This document shows positions 1 through 12,575 of a DNA stretch of 64,000 nt, one piece after another; positions within the stretch are counted from its first letter, which is position 1, and each line of letters starts with the position of its first letter. The stretch comes from Bombus terrestris (lineage: Eukaryota; Arthropoda; Insecta; Hymenoptera; Apidae). The position numbers and the translations under genes were made by a program. A model generated the notes under the pieces. The model saw nothing but the letters and a program-made list of their open reading frames with translations. It did not search any database and was not told the DNA's origin. Location of the stretch: positions 11,346,001-11,410,000 of the forward strand of contig NC_063279.1 of the NCBI RefSeq assembly GCF_910591885.1. The letters are read 5' to 3'.

Positions 1-3000
1 TGGTCTCGGAACGTATGATTTACTTGTTTAAAGTCCAAGGTAAAGCATGCCAAAATATATTCGTCAGAATATCAAAATATGATTCTTTTTATCTTTTAAT
101 TATTTCATACCTTTATACCTTGTATACATCGTCTTATGTTATATATATCTTTTTATATTATTACTGTGTTCGCCTCGATTTCCACATACGGTTCACAATA
201 ATCATCGCGTAACATTAACGTGGCGAATTAGACACACGGTCTCCTGGGCAATTTCCTAGTGAAACGAAAAAAATCGTATCCGGTCCGCCGTGCAGTCACG
301 TGCAACCCTGCGGTCTTTTCCACCCCGATCCACCCCTTGAATGGGGCATAGAGCCCTTAGGGCACGCACTGTTAAAATATAGCGACATGTGCGACTAGTC
401 ACGGCTCGTTTGATACGCAAATTCTCGAGAAGTTCAGTAAAATTGGATCTTTAATTCACCTATTTTATTCCTTCGGTTTTTAACGCGATGCACTATATGG
501 CATTGTTATAGTAATCGAAGCGAAACCTATATCGTTCCTGTAACGATGGGGGATCGAACCATAAAACAAAGAAACAGTTGTTAATTGCTTACAGGATTAA
601 TAGGTTTCAATAAAATGTTAAACGAGACTTTCAGGTACCAAGTTGCAGAATTGAATTTTTCATAAATTTTTAAAAGTAACGTCTGTGAGTTCATAGTTTT
701 CCTTATTTCTCAACATATAGAGTAGATTTAAGTATATTTCTAACTTAAAAAGGAACTACTACTAATATAAAATTAATATTCCATCCGAAAACACTAAGTC
801 TTTTCACCGACTGATGAAAGAAGATAAGAATTATCATAGATAATGAACCGTGCCGTGAACTTGCTGATGTAAAGAGATACAAGAAAGATTTGCATGCCTG
901 ATCGACTTATTCAAATTTCCTCTGATTTAATTTGATTCGTTGAGAATCCGCGTATTTCAAACCGATTTAATTTTTGCTACCTCATCAAGGACCCTTGGTA
1001 CAGTATAATCCTACGACCTCACAATATGCTATGAACATTCATTACGAAACACAGAACCATGAATATAGTAAAGTGTGTCACAATCTTCAGGCAATTTGTA
1101 CTGTTGGGTAAAATGCACTAAAATAGCCGCAGAAAGGATAGTTCCAAGCAGAACGAAAGGAATTACGTTTCGTATGTCTTAAGGATGCCTCGAACCTGAA
1201 AGCAGCTTTCAACATTGATCCACCGCTTTGAGTGCAATATTCTTTGAGATAAAAATATTCTTTATGGACCATAGTATAGGCGCTTGACCGATTTAATGGA
1301 ATTTTACGAGGATTGACAAACTCCTTTGAAAAAAAAATCGTTTACTTTGAGCCACGTTCGTGATAAACTCTTTTCCATTGGAATGCCAACTAACGAAGCC
1401 ACTACAAACCTTCCAGAAATATCAATACATATTTTATCTGAAAATAAAGGAAAAGAAGGGGACCTAGAAATCTGATTATTTCCACATCGTTACACAACGA
1501 GTCGGATTCGATAAAATCGTCGCGTACTGTTTCCTTCCATCTCGTATACGTCTTACGTATCATTATATATGTATATATATATTGCTGGTGGAACAATTTC
1601 ACCCCTGCAATACGCACGAGTTCCAGTTATGTCAACTATTTGTTTCCTGATGACTTTAGATAAAGGGTGTTCCGCTGTAGCCATCAATTTTAATAAATAT
1701 ACTTTCTTCGAGCAATATATCTCAGTGATAATGTAATATCCGCCCGAGTAATTCCCTCACGTGTTACTTGCAATCAACAACGAACAGCCATCCAATGGCA
1801 TCGGTATCGGCAACCGCCACCCTACATCGTCATCGATCCTAACTTTATCCACTAACGTAACATACCAGTTCTAGGTAAACAACGTATTTTCACGGAATAT
1901 CTTATGCCACAACGCGATCGAGTGATTTAGCAGAGCTTTACGACATAGCTTAGACAGCAACCCCCTTGGAGATTCCTAACGAGATTATGCATTATGTCTA
2001 CCCTAGGTACCGTGTTGCGTAAGCCAACCCCGCAATCGACCAGCTTGGTACATCCGCTGATACGTATTACGACTATGTATGTCGAAAAAAAGAAATCTCG
2101 GTGGGCGTTGTGATATTTTGACATTCCGCCAACTGTTGTTTATCTTATGCCTAGCGTTTCGCAAAGACCAACTCTTATTCTTGGCTCGGTGCGGATAAGT
2201 TCTAAATTATAGCATTCTTTTCAAAGAATCGAAGTGGGTTTACGTTATATTTGAAATATTCTTCTCATATAGATAGATTTGAATTAAATCGAGGGAACAT
2301 TGAAATATCGTTCAGTAAAATTTCATCGAAATTGAAATAGCTTTAGAGTAATCTTTAATTTGATTTTGAATCGAAATCGAAACGACTTTGAAATAGTTTA
2401 TATTTATATCCGAATTCAGATAAAAATATATGCGATAGATCTTTCTATTTGAATTTCGATCGAAATCGAATCGAATTTCGAGGTAGCTTTGATTCAAATT
2501 TAAGTAAAGATTGAAACAAAATGGAAAAGTGTTTGGCTCCAATGGAATTTCTCTCATTCCCTTCCTTTTTCCCCCTTTTTTTATCGGTACATTTCTTTTT
2601 TCCAAAACGAAATGTTTGTGAAAAATGCATTATATATCGTGTTTTCGTCTACTTGTTTCCTCCGTATTTTTTAGTTGTGTGATATCTGATCTCGGCATGT
2701 TCTCTGTTCCTTCTAGTTTTCGTTTGGCTCGAACGTTATCGTGAGAATTCAATTATTTCTAAATCCAACGAGACGCTTCGTTTATTTCTAGGATATCGCC
2801 GCTATTTCGTAGAATTAAGCAAGCCAATTGTTCAACTTGAAGCTAGTTTTCGATTGTATCGTTCTTCTTTATTTAGATAGCAGCGAAAGCTAAACAGACA
2901 GTTTATGTGCAACACGATATGTCGCTCTATTCCGTTTCCTTAGGAATTTCATTTTATATTATTGCAAAAAATAATAAACAAATTTATAAGAAATAAACAA

Positions 3001-4216
3001 ATAAATATTACAAGCTAAAATTGTATTAACATTATCCTATTTGATGAACAATTGTGAGATCATAAAAGAGAAGTTTAACCTATAATCCTTAACCCTTTGT
3101 CAACTCGCTAATTTTATTAAATGGTAACTTATCGGGTCCTGAGGTAAATTTTGTGCAGATCTAGTTAAAATTCGAGTAACAATTAACTCAATTAGCCATA
3201 GCAACGTTAATCGGATTTGGCTTGGTGTTGTACTTATATAAAGTGATATTTTCTTTTCTTTTTATATAAAGGAGATAAATTCATTTCACTTACTACAATA
3301 GAAGCCTTGCAACCAGCACTTGACAACTATCAATAAAAACTCTCGCGGCCTCGAAGTTACGTAATTATCATCGTTTAACTCGAAATTACATCACCGATTG
3401 TTTTATAAGCTGTGGTCATCCTAGTGGTTCACCAAACAGGAAGCAATTAACTGGTAATCAGTTTGAAATCGATAATTCGAGCTTAATTGGCAAGAATGAT
3501 GTGTAATTACGTAATTACGAGCAAACGCAGCGAGCTTCGAAAACAGATTTCTGAATTAACTGCGGCCGCCAACTCTCTCGTTTCGTCTGTTTTACCGATT
3601 ACGCTTTTACTGCGTCACGATAAGCAAGGAATCTGTGGTAAATTTCGATCGCTGGCGCTCATTGATACATCTATTTAATTTTTAGCTTAATTAATTTTTG
3701 TAATTCTCAAATATTAGATATTACGTTCTGTAATAAATTGGTTTATGTAAGATCTATTTAATCATTAATATATATATCTATCATTTTATTCTATTATCCT
3801 CTGCAAATGAAGAGCACAGATGAAAACTATTCTTATTTAGCGTACAAAGCGTTATTTATTATATTATTAGATTACAGTAGCGTATACGCAATCTGTTTAT
3901 AATAGTCCTCAAAATGTAATATCGAAAGGCGAAGTAAATTATTACAAAATCTAACAAAACATATAAAATGATTTCGATTAAGATTTCAACGAATATGTTA
4001 CACGACTAATTCGTAATTTATTATTCAGCAATCTTTTTTTAACAAACAATTATATCAAAATATTCAAGTATACGAGGAAATGGGGAATTAAAAGATCGGA
4101 AGAGTAGAATAAGTAATAGTAGGAAGCGAAATAAAAGATTCGATAAATATTCATACCTCTCGTGGTGAACGTTTTATTCAATTACAATAATAATCGTCAT
4201 CGTCGCGGTGATGATG

Positions 4217-4258
4217 TTAATAATAATAATAATAGTAATAATAATAATAATAATAATA
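4217..4258. repeat. (TAA)n microsatellite
   Basis: A run of TAA units interrupted once by TAG. Related AAT/AAC-rich sequence continues to about 4420. It gives Asn-rich reading frames on the plus strand and Ile-rich ones on the minus strand, which I do not regard as genes. Confidence 0.9.
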
Positions 4259-6040
4259 TTCACGGTCGTAATCATAATGTAATGACTATAATAATAATAA
4301 CGGCACGCAAAAAAGAAGAAATCGACAGGCTGAACGATGATCGCAATCACATTACGCGACATCCAACGACGATAATAATGACAACGGTAACAATAATGAA
4401 CAACAACAATTCGAACAAACAATTAAAGCGTCTGCGATTTTTAACAATAATCAAACAATATGGTCGCGCTCGTTACACTCGGAGAAACGATGAATTTCCT
4501 TTTGTCCCTTTACATTTATTCTACGCGTGTCCATGAATGTATCGTGTAGTCGTGTATTCGTATACGCAGGGTGTAAAAGTATCGTTTGATGATGTTCCTT
4601 CAACGTACTATTTAAAGCAAATAAAAAAGCAGAGATTTAAAGAATTTTACTAATAGATCTACAAATTCCAACAAACTGCAAGTGTTGTTTAGCGACACAC
4701 AAAACTCCAGTATCGTCTCGTTAAAGAACGAAACCATCATTCTTATCCTATCTTTCAATCAATTTATTAACTTTTTATCGACTAATTGTATGTGCCATGC
4801 AACTAGTATTTGTTCAAACGTAGCGATTTATTACTCGATACGAGTTCATAATAAATAAGAAATTCCATCGATTCTAAAGCGAAATCTACTGTCAAAGTTA
4901 CAAATTTTCCATACTTTATATACTATAAATAGGAAAAAGAAAACAGACCTAGAAATCTAATTATTTTCCACAATATGGTTGCACAACGAGCCGAATACGA
5001 TAAGATCGTGGCACATATTTCTTTTACACCCTGTATACGCGCAACGTATCATTGTATACATGTTACTGGTGTAACAATTTCATACGTGCGATCTCTTCTA
5101 TCTCCGTTCCACGACGATGAGCGTATTAATCGACGGGTCGTTAATTAACGCGACGAGCCCCGTCGTTTTCATCCTTTGGAACGATTCTTCGTGTTGTTGT
5201 TATGTGTTACACAGTCGTGTGAATTTGTTTGGTCTCTGTAAGTGTAGAACGTACGTGTGTATGTGTCTCTAAAGGTGTACGAAATCGGCTGCAAAAAGGA
5301 TGATCTATGAAATGCGGTATGAACGAGCGGTTTGCTTATGTACAGAGTGTTCCTTGAAACGTTGCGAGTACAGTTACATCTGCTTTACAATTCGATTAGC
5401 CCTTTTATCCGCCGACGACTATAGTCGACTCGCTTTTGCATAATTTTCCGATTTTATTCTTCATTCGTTAAGCGAATGTGAATCCTCTTCTTTTTCAATC
5501 TTCTCGCTCGTTTATCTTGACGTCCGATTACGAGGATGTGTACGAAGCTTAAGCTAAAGATTTCACGCGAATTACGTTTGTCGATCGACTCTCGAGACTG
5601 AGGCGACGTGGTATCGTGGATGCTAGCTTTTTCTCTTAAAGTATTTCGTTGCAAGACAGACTTTTCTAACGTTTGATAAAGTTTATGACACTAAGAATTT
5701 CTTAACATTCAGAATCGATCGTATTTAAGATCGTTAATCGCTGATGCGAAATTTTTGTCCCGAAAAATTTTGCCGCAATATCCGACAGAGAAAACATTCC
5801 AAATACTCGACAATTAAGAATTTTCTATACACCGTCTCGATGAAATTTTGAATACCAGAAATCGTTTGATATTAAGAATCGAGTTCATATTCGTTTCGAG
5901 TGGAAAATTCTCATTTCTTCAACTTCGATTCAAATACGTTTTCCAACGGAATTGAAGCTGAATCCAATTCCTGAATTTTTATATCTAATCCAATTTCTCA
6001 ATCGATTTTTCCTCCTTTCAATCATCAGCGATCGCAAGAA

Positions 6041-6244
6041 ATGGAAGTAGTATTTCCTGGAGCGAAGTCACGTGCTTCCTCTTCGAAACGTTCGAAATCC
6101 CTGGTTCGCCTTTCATCGTACGATCGATCTCGATCACCGACCAGAGGATCGATTTCAATGCTCGCTCGCACCCACGGTTCCACGGTCGATCGAGAAAAAG
6201 CAAGTTTGCGGATGGTGAACGTGCGAAAGCTGGACAGGTTTTAA
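6041..6244 (+). CDS. Weak candidate exon/ORF, Ser/Arg-rich
   Basis: A 67-codon ORF begins with ATG at 6041, shortly after a good acceptor-like tract (cctcctttcaatcatcag, AG at 6027-6028). The peptide is rich in Ser and Arg, with KSLVRLSSYDRSRSPTRGS as a typical stretch. It ends at a TAA at 6242-6244. No domain is recognised and no partner exon was found, so it could be a chance ORF in a GC-richer patch. Confidence 0.18.
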   Translation: MEVVFPGAKSRASSSKRSKSLVRLSSYDRSRSPTRGSISMLARTHGSTVDREKASLRMVNVRKLDRF

Positions 6245-7432
6245 CGTGGTACGAGTCCGTGTTTGTCTCTCAAGTTTGATTCTCTTTTCTCTTTTGTCGT
6301 TGAAAAAATAAATCGCTCTCTGCTAGATTACGCTCTTTCTTTTCTGACTTCGCGGCATGCTTTTTGTGTCCTGTGGGAGCTAACGCTATTATTTAAGATA
6401 ATCTCGGGTTTAGTGGACGCAACCTGTTCGTCTTCGTCTAATTATTCTTTTCTATCGCGACTGATTGCTCGATCGTTTTGTCGCTTCCCCTTCGAACTTT
6501 AACCCTTTGCATTTCGAATATATTTTTCATTCGATCGACACACAACTTCAGCGCATTTTTACAGTGAAATGTATTGAAGTCAAAGGTAAATTTATTTGTA
6601 CAGTAGCTTTCTGCTCATTTTCGTTTTGTGTCGATGAAAGGTATATAAGAAACGTCGCCATTGAAGCACAAAGGGTTAATTAATTGACATCGATCGTAGA
6701 CTAATCGTCTCGTCGTGTGTTTGTTGATCGTAGGACATCGCTCGAATCTTTGAAATTCATTTTCTTTCACCTGAGGCAATTTTAAATGTATACGTAGCTT
6801 TATAAATCTTAGGTAGATATAGTTGTTTTGCGAAATTAGAAGAAAAAAATGGAAAGAATTATTTCGTTAAGGCACCTCGCTGGTTACTCGCTTAAGCAAT
6901 TTCTTAAAATAAATAATTACTGTCTTTCCGATCACTTAACTTCAATAATTAGAATAATTAGAATAACTAGAATAATTTTCAACATCTTAACCTTTCTTCT
7001 ACTCCTCAATTTTAAAGAAATCAATATCGTAATGCTGTTTTTAATTACCAATATTAACTAATAAGAAGTAATAAATAATTGAATTTTTTTATTAAAGAAA
7101 GAAACGATAAAAACGGCGAGAGAAACGTAAATAACGCGGAGACTTTAACGCCAGACTAAACGCGAACGCTCGAGCTCGCGGTAAAGAAAATCGGTTTCCG
7201 ATTTTCTCAGAGAAAACAGTTTTCATTGGAGAAAGGTGGTCAATCGTCTCGCGATTAATCTGATTTTCATATAGAAATCGTGTTCATTAAAATTTATTTC
7301 AACGCACGAAACTTCCATCCCTCGAAATGAATTTTTAATCGAACCAAACGTATCATCGACAGTCGATATATTACATCAGCGATTATCATTGATCGAAGGG
7401 GAATCACGATGGCTCATTGATACGATAGATTG

Positions 7433-7470
7433 CCTCTCTCTCTCTCCCTTTTTCTCTCTTTGTCTCTCTG
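7433..7470. repeat. (CT)n microsatellite, impure
   Basis: CTCTCTCTCTCTC followed by interrupted TCTCT units on the plus strand. Confidence 0.85.
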
Positions 7471-8339
7471 TTTGCAGTAGCTGATATTTTTCGAGAAATT
7501 GAAAAGCGATCGACCGAGAGCGACAGTATTTTTCTTGAAACGTTCGAAACCTTCGTCTGCTGTGTAATAAAGGGAACTTGTGTATGGAAAAATAGCTAGC
7601 GACGAATCTGTTTTCTCTTCTTGTCTCGATGGGATCGGAGGATCAGCGACCGTGAAGCATACATCGTGCAAGATAATGAAGCTGTTAATGTAATTACGTG
7701 GTTAATTGCAACAGTTTGGCAGTCTTTAAACGATAGATATTTCCTTTCATTCCTATTGTATCATAGTTTTGATATATTTTTGTTGCAATTGGATGATGGA
7801 GAAACTTACTGATAACTTTTTCTGTTGAATGTATTTAAATGAAACGAAAAGAGGAAAGACTCTTGTAAATGTTCTTACGTCTAGATTTACAGGTTCCTCT
7901 GCGAACATTTAATTAAGAAACCTGGATAATTCATTTCCAAATCGAATACCATTTATCTTATTCACGCGAGAAGCAAAAAATAAGTTTCAACTCTGACAAA
8001 TCTCTTCCTTCATATATTCCAAATATCGAGTAAACGTTTCTTTCATTTTTACGGTTATTTGCACGAGTTTAAAAAATAGGAATACCGATTCCAGCGTACA
8101 TTTATAAACAACGCTCTCCGTTTCGAACCGAGCCCGATAGAACCAGTTATTCCCACTTTTCTGCTTTACATAACTCTTCAACCAGAAAGATTATCAGCGT
8201 CGCTCCGCTCTGTGTCCGATCGTTAAGCAAAATCGAAAGATCGAAAAGCCAATGCTGTGTGTGCCAATTGCTTCGCACCGTACTGTATCCACTGACGCTG
8301 ATCAATGGGAAGTTCCAACGAACATTTTCCTCGATCGTG

Positions 8340-9115
8340 ATCGGTTCGCGTCGCTTTCACGAACCCATTCGTTTTTTCTTGTTTCTTTCATCAAAGCGGT
8401 AAGGCATTGTCGGATATGTCAGCTGAGATCTTCGAATCGCTCCGGTGATTGCGTTATACATCGAAGGCTTTTACAAAAATATCATCTCCTTCTTTCTTTC
8501 GTTTCTTTTCATTTCTTGTCCCACTTTCCATAGTGATCTTTCCTCTCATGCTTTTTTTTCATCGTTCGTTCTTCCTCTTTTATTCCTTGTTTTTTTTTTT
8601 ATCCGGGACGTCGAATTTATTTTGGATGCTTCGTTAGAAAAATTCGCTTCGAAAACAGGAAGAAACACTAACACACGAGGTATTTTTTAGTTTTGTCTGT
8701 TTGCTTAGCCGAACAGCAACTAGCCGCGTTTTACCAATCGTTCCCATCTTTGCTCTTTTATTTCCCATCTTATTCTCTTTTTCGTTTTTATTTCTCGTGT
8801 TTCTTAATCCCTTGGCTTGTTCGCGACAAGCGGTGCAATTGCATCCTTGCGTTACAAAGCAACAACGAAGAAAACAACTCGAGTGCACACCAGCTACGAA
8901 AAACCTTCCTCTTCGTTTTTTCTTTGCGGTTTCTTTTCTTCTCCCGATCGTCCACTCGTAATAGTTTCCGTCTTGTTTTCCATTTTGCACTTGTAATTGT
9001 ATGCACAAGTTTCCCGCTTTCCGCGCTCGAATTCCACGCTAACGTTCTTCTCTCGTCTGCTTTTCTCTTCCTTTTCTTTCTTCTTCTCCGTGTAGCTTTT
9101 TCTTCTCTTTGGCAC
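8340..9115. repeat. Pyrimidine-rich strand-asymmetric tract
   Basis: About 775 bases in which the plus strand is dominated by T and C (TTTCTTTCGTTTCTTTTC and similar). Several overlapping frames on both strands are open for 60 to 156 codons because stop codons are rare in such composition. None has a recognisable domain, and I take them as by-products of base composition, not genes. Confidence 0.55.
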
Positions 9116-10904
9116 ATTTACCGGAATACGTCGTACACGCGTCCAGGTACATTACTGTTTTGAAACGTGCTTTCTTGGTTAACACACTGACGATCAAAAA
9201 ATTCTATTCGTTCTCACCTTTTTTAATCTTTCAAAATTAATGCAAATGTAAAGCTGTTTATATCGTAATAGTATAGCTTGTCCGTTTCAGATAAAAGTAA
9301 TATTATCGAAATACTTTATTGAGAATTTTTACCGAAAAGTAGCCTTCTAGATTGAATAATGCAAAGAATTAAATGATATAAAAGGGCTTACGTATTATTT
9401 GAATGAAATATTTCAAGAATTATTATTTAAACGATATATTACCTTATTTGACTAGATGTTATTAGAAAACAGTAATTCTACGACATAAATTCTGACAATA
9501 AGTTTATATTCGTGACACGACATTATCGAAAAACTCCATCGGAATTTGATTAAACGCGAATCTTTGAATCGTCAGTGGCTTTCGTCGAATCGTTTCTCGC
9601 TTTCTCTCATTGGCCTGCGTCCCGATTCGGCTGTATCATTACATATACGCGATAATTTACTACTTAAGCTTGCGCGGTATTTTTTTCACGTTTTATTTTT
9701 TTTTTTTTTGCATCTTTTTATCTTTTTTTATCATTTTTGTTAAAGCGAGCAAGATCGCGGACGATCATCGGCATTCGATAGAACGACTTGTGGACTCGTC
9801 GACATTCAACGTATACACACTACTATTCGTAAAATTACGTTTATCTTGGTAACAGGTAGAGATTAAACAAGACGTATCGATAACCATTTACTTTTACAAC
9901 AACAGTCGCTACGTTTATACTCACGAATTGATAATTAGTAACTACTACTCGTTTAAATGTAATTATTGCGGTAACAATTACGTTATAAATAGTTAGCGAA
10001 AAACGGTTTGTCGACACTAACGAAGCAGTTCCACAAAGCAAATATTCTTTCAACTCACGAAAGAAAATCGAACTTTCTACTTAATTTGAAATTTAATTCT
10101 CTGTGCTTTGTAAAACGATCCGGAAGAACTGAAACACGTACGAATTCTACTTTCTCCTTACTTAATACAATGAATCAAAGAAAACTCTCTAAATTGTACG
10201 AACAAGTTATTTACTTAAAAAAGATTTTGCCCAAGAAAGATTGAAAGATCTTTCAACGAAATTAATAGGAACCGCTGTTCTAACTCACGTAGATACAACA
10301 AGTTGCTTCTCTCTTTTTCCAAATTACACAGCGACGAAAATCAACGTGATCGTGCACAACGATCGAAAAGTTCGAGACATCAATTACAATAAGGCGATAC
10401 AAATGTATCATTTAGAAAATTCTTCTCGTCGTCGCGTCTATGATTCATCGTAAAAAATGCCTAAACGACGTGATCCACGTGAACAAGGTGAGGTGAAAAA
10501 GCATGAAATCTCTGTATGAAAAATACAGCCTCGAGTTTTCCAAGCGTGGCGCGCGTACGAATTGAAGGAATCGTCGCTCACGCGAACGTGATTCTAAAAT
10601 AATTTCCACGTGATCCACTATGCAAACAAACGTTTATGATCTCGTGATCGCCTGTTCGTTTCACGCTTTCTCCAAATTTTCCAGAAAGTGCAGATTTTGT
10701 CTTCCTTTCTCCTTTTCTTCATTCGTCTTCGATCACGAAAATTTTCAGGTTTTTTAAGAAATTTGTTTTTTTTTTTTTTTCTATGCGCGATCGTCCGCGA
10801 TCTCTCGAAAAATTCGAACGATCAGGCCCATTGCTAAGTACGCGGTGTCTATATTTATTTAAACTTGTTGAAAATATTTCGCATATTCTTATAGAATCTT
10901 CTCA

Positions 10905-10999
10905 GTTTTCCCTTCTGCGCGCTCCTCGGTGCCGCCTCAGCGCGCACCAGCAACCGGAAGTCCGTGCGCGCTTGAGGTGTGATCGGATAGGTACAAGTT
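10905..10999. promoter_or_regulatory. GC-rich, promoter-like patch with an ETS-type site
   Basis: In a strongly AT-rich area this patch has several GCGC clusters (GCGCGC at about 10918, CAGCGCGCACC, GTGCGCGC) and the sequence ACCGGAAGT at about 10955, which matches the core of ETS/GABP sites. It could be a promoter or insulator in the 3' flank of whirlin/dysc. No gene start is evident on either side, so the role is only inferred. Confidence 0.25.
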
Positions 11000-11882
11000 T
11001 GCAATTCCACTACGATAGTCAATAATAATATTATCATATAATATATATGTATATATAACATATCTTGTTAAGCCTCAACAATTCCCATAATAAGTCTATG
11101 TTAATCTCAGGCTCCACTCGGTTAGGACTTCCGTCGATTTTGTTCCTCGCCACATTTTCCTCGCCGCCTGTTGGGTTTTCTTATGTACGAATTACTTGCT
11201 TATACGATTATCTAGATTTTATGCAAAAATAGAGTTTTGTGGATCCGTAGTCGAAGGTTTTTAACAGGCTGTGATTCGATAGATTTAGAAATATATGACA
11301 ATTATTTTCATAATTATTCAAAATAGGAAATAAAAAATTGGAACTTTGAAATTAGACATTTAAAACTTGAAACAATTGCGTGGTAGCTGGAAAAAAGTAT
11401 CTTTCTCGGACGTTTAAAAGACAGTTAAACGGATTGTCATCACGGTACCACTAAATAAGCCTTTGAGGAACTGCATCAACGAAAATCCTGATCGATGACA
11501 TCGGCCAGGATCCTGGAAAACGCATTTTACTGAATCATCACATGTCTCGCATAATCTCACTGCCTCTTGATACGTTCGATCCATGCACGTGAACAGCTTT
11601 CGTGATCGTGTCTATTAAGCACAAGTTTCTCACTCAGGATCGCTCGATTTTGCTACTCACATATTCGTGAATCTCTTGTCTTGGCAGAGTCTCTGATTGA
11701 ATCTCGTTACGATTAAGAGTATCATAATTAGTATACACGAAACAATCCCTAATAGTTTGGCACAGTCAACCTTCCTTCTCTCATTTAACATCTTCCTCAC
11801 ACTCAAAATGTCTCTCTTAAATAGTCTCTTCAAACCATATCTCTTTTGTACTCCTGTGTTTTGTCACCGGATCGTCCTTACT

Positions 11883-12432
11883 TTTATTCCTCGTCGCAAA
11901 CTTTGACAATATTTGTTCTTATCAGACGGCTTCTTGGATCGAAAAGGTTGGAAAGCCGAAGGATTAGAAGCTTCCGATAGCTTGGCTCGTCAGCAACGAG
12001 GGCAGCCACGATAGTGTCGACGATCGTGTAATTATCATTCCATTGACTCGCTAATCGAGCTTCACTCGCCGCCTAACCCTTCCTCTAACCGTGGCATTTC
12101 TTTATCTTTCCTTCTTTTTACTCTTTGTATTTTCTTTTTGAAAAATTCCCACCACCAGGGCCAGGTTCAGTTAGCACCTGACTGAGAGCTCGACCGTCGA
12201 ATCGAGAGCGTTCGATGAAGATGAAGAGGCAAGCTCGTCTTCTTTTCTCTCTTCGTCGATTTGTCTTCGTTACATTTGTCGATCGACGAGCTTCATGATC
12301 GATTTCCTCGTTTCATCGGTCTCTTCAGCTTCAACAGACGGTTCAGCGTCTACGACGCTCCAAGTATGTCGCGGGCCGAGCTCTGGTCACGTTGGGCTAC
12401 GGTGGTTCCGGCTCGGAGGTGGGAGATTCCTG
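11883..12432 (-). other. Putative 3' UTR and polyadenylation signal of whirlin/dysc
   Basis: Below the stop codon at 12433 the minus strand runs about 550 bases to the first AATAAA (TTTATT on the plus strand, 11883-11888). No other AATAAA or ATTAAA was seen between. The segment is GC-richer near the stop and has no convincing ORF on the minus strand; the open plus frames over it are antisense shadows. The exact cleavage site is not known and a longer UTR is possible. Confidence 0.5.
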
Positions 12433-12575
12433 CTACGCCTCCAGGAATATCAGAGCCGTCGGTTTCGGCTCCAGGTTGCTCTTCTTTGCCTCGACTACCA
12501 GGAACTCGATCTCGTTGCGGTCTCGTCTCGCGAACGACTCTGCGATCAGCCTTGCTACCTCCTGATGATGGAGAC
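12433..12575 (-). CDS. dysc: whirlin/dysc exon J: end of PDZ3 and natural stop
   Basis: This last coding exon follows a ttgtttaaatag acceptor. Its first two bases complete a Gly codon from exon I. It encodes GLHHQEVARLIAESF, the alpha-B helix of PDZ3, then NEIEFLVVEAKKSNL as the last strand, and a tail ending ALIFLEA before TAG at 12433-12435. The match to the pattern H-x-E-x-ARLIAE-F after VxG in whirlin PDZ3 is clear. The intron before it is only 104 bp. Confidence 0.92.

Larger units (their letters stand above)
1..11882. other. 3' flanking region without recognised gene
   Basis: AT-rich DNA with only short chance-like ORFs. It contains the TAA and CT microsatellites, the pyrimidine-rich tract, the weak Ser/Arg-rich ORF at 6041, and CACGTG E-boxes at about 297, 10477 and 10608. 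A Tc1-like end (TACAGTAGCGTAT at about 3873) has no partner that I could find. No homologue of a known protein was recognised. Confidence 0.6.

Noticed and set aside
541..600. GGTTCGATCCC-like B box on the minus strand suggesting a tRNA
   Set aside because: The T stem does not pair and no A box or acceptor stem is found.
4162..4536. 124-codon Asn-rich ORF over the TAA microsatellite
   Set aside because: The frame is open because of the TAA-phase repeat read as AAT; no domain, no splice context, and the opposite strand is equally open.
8693..9163. 156-codon plus-strand ORF, the longest there, rich in Phe, Leu and Ser
   Set aside because: It lies in the pyrimidine-rich tract where stops are rare; overlapping frames on both strands are open and none resembles a protein family.
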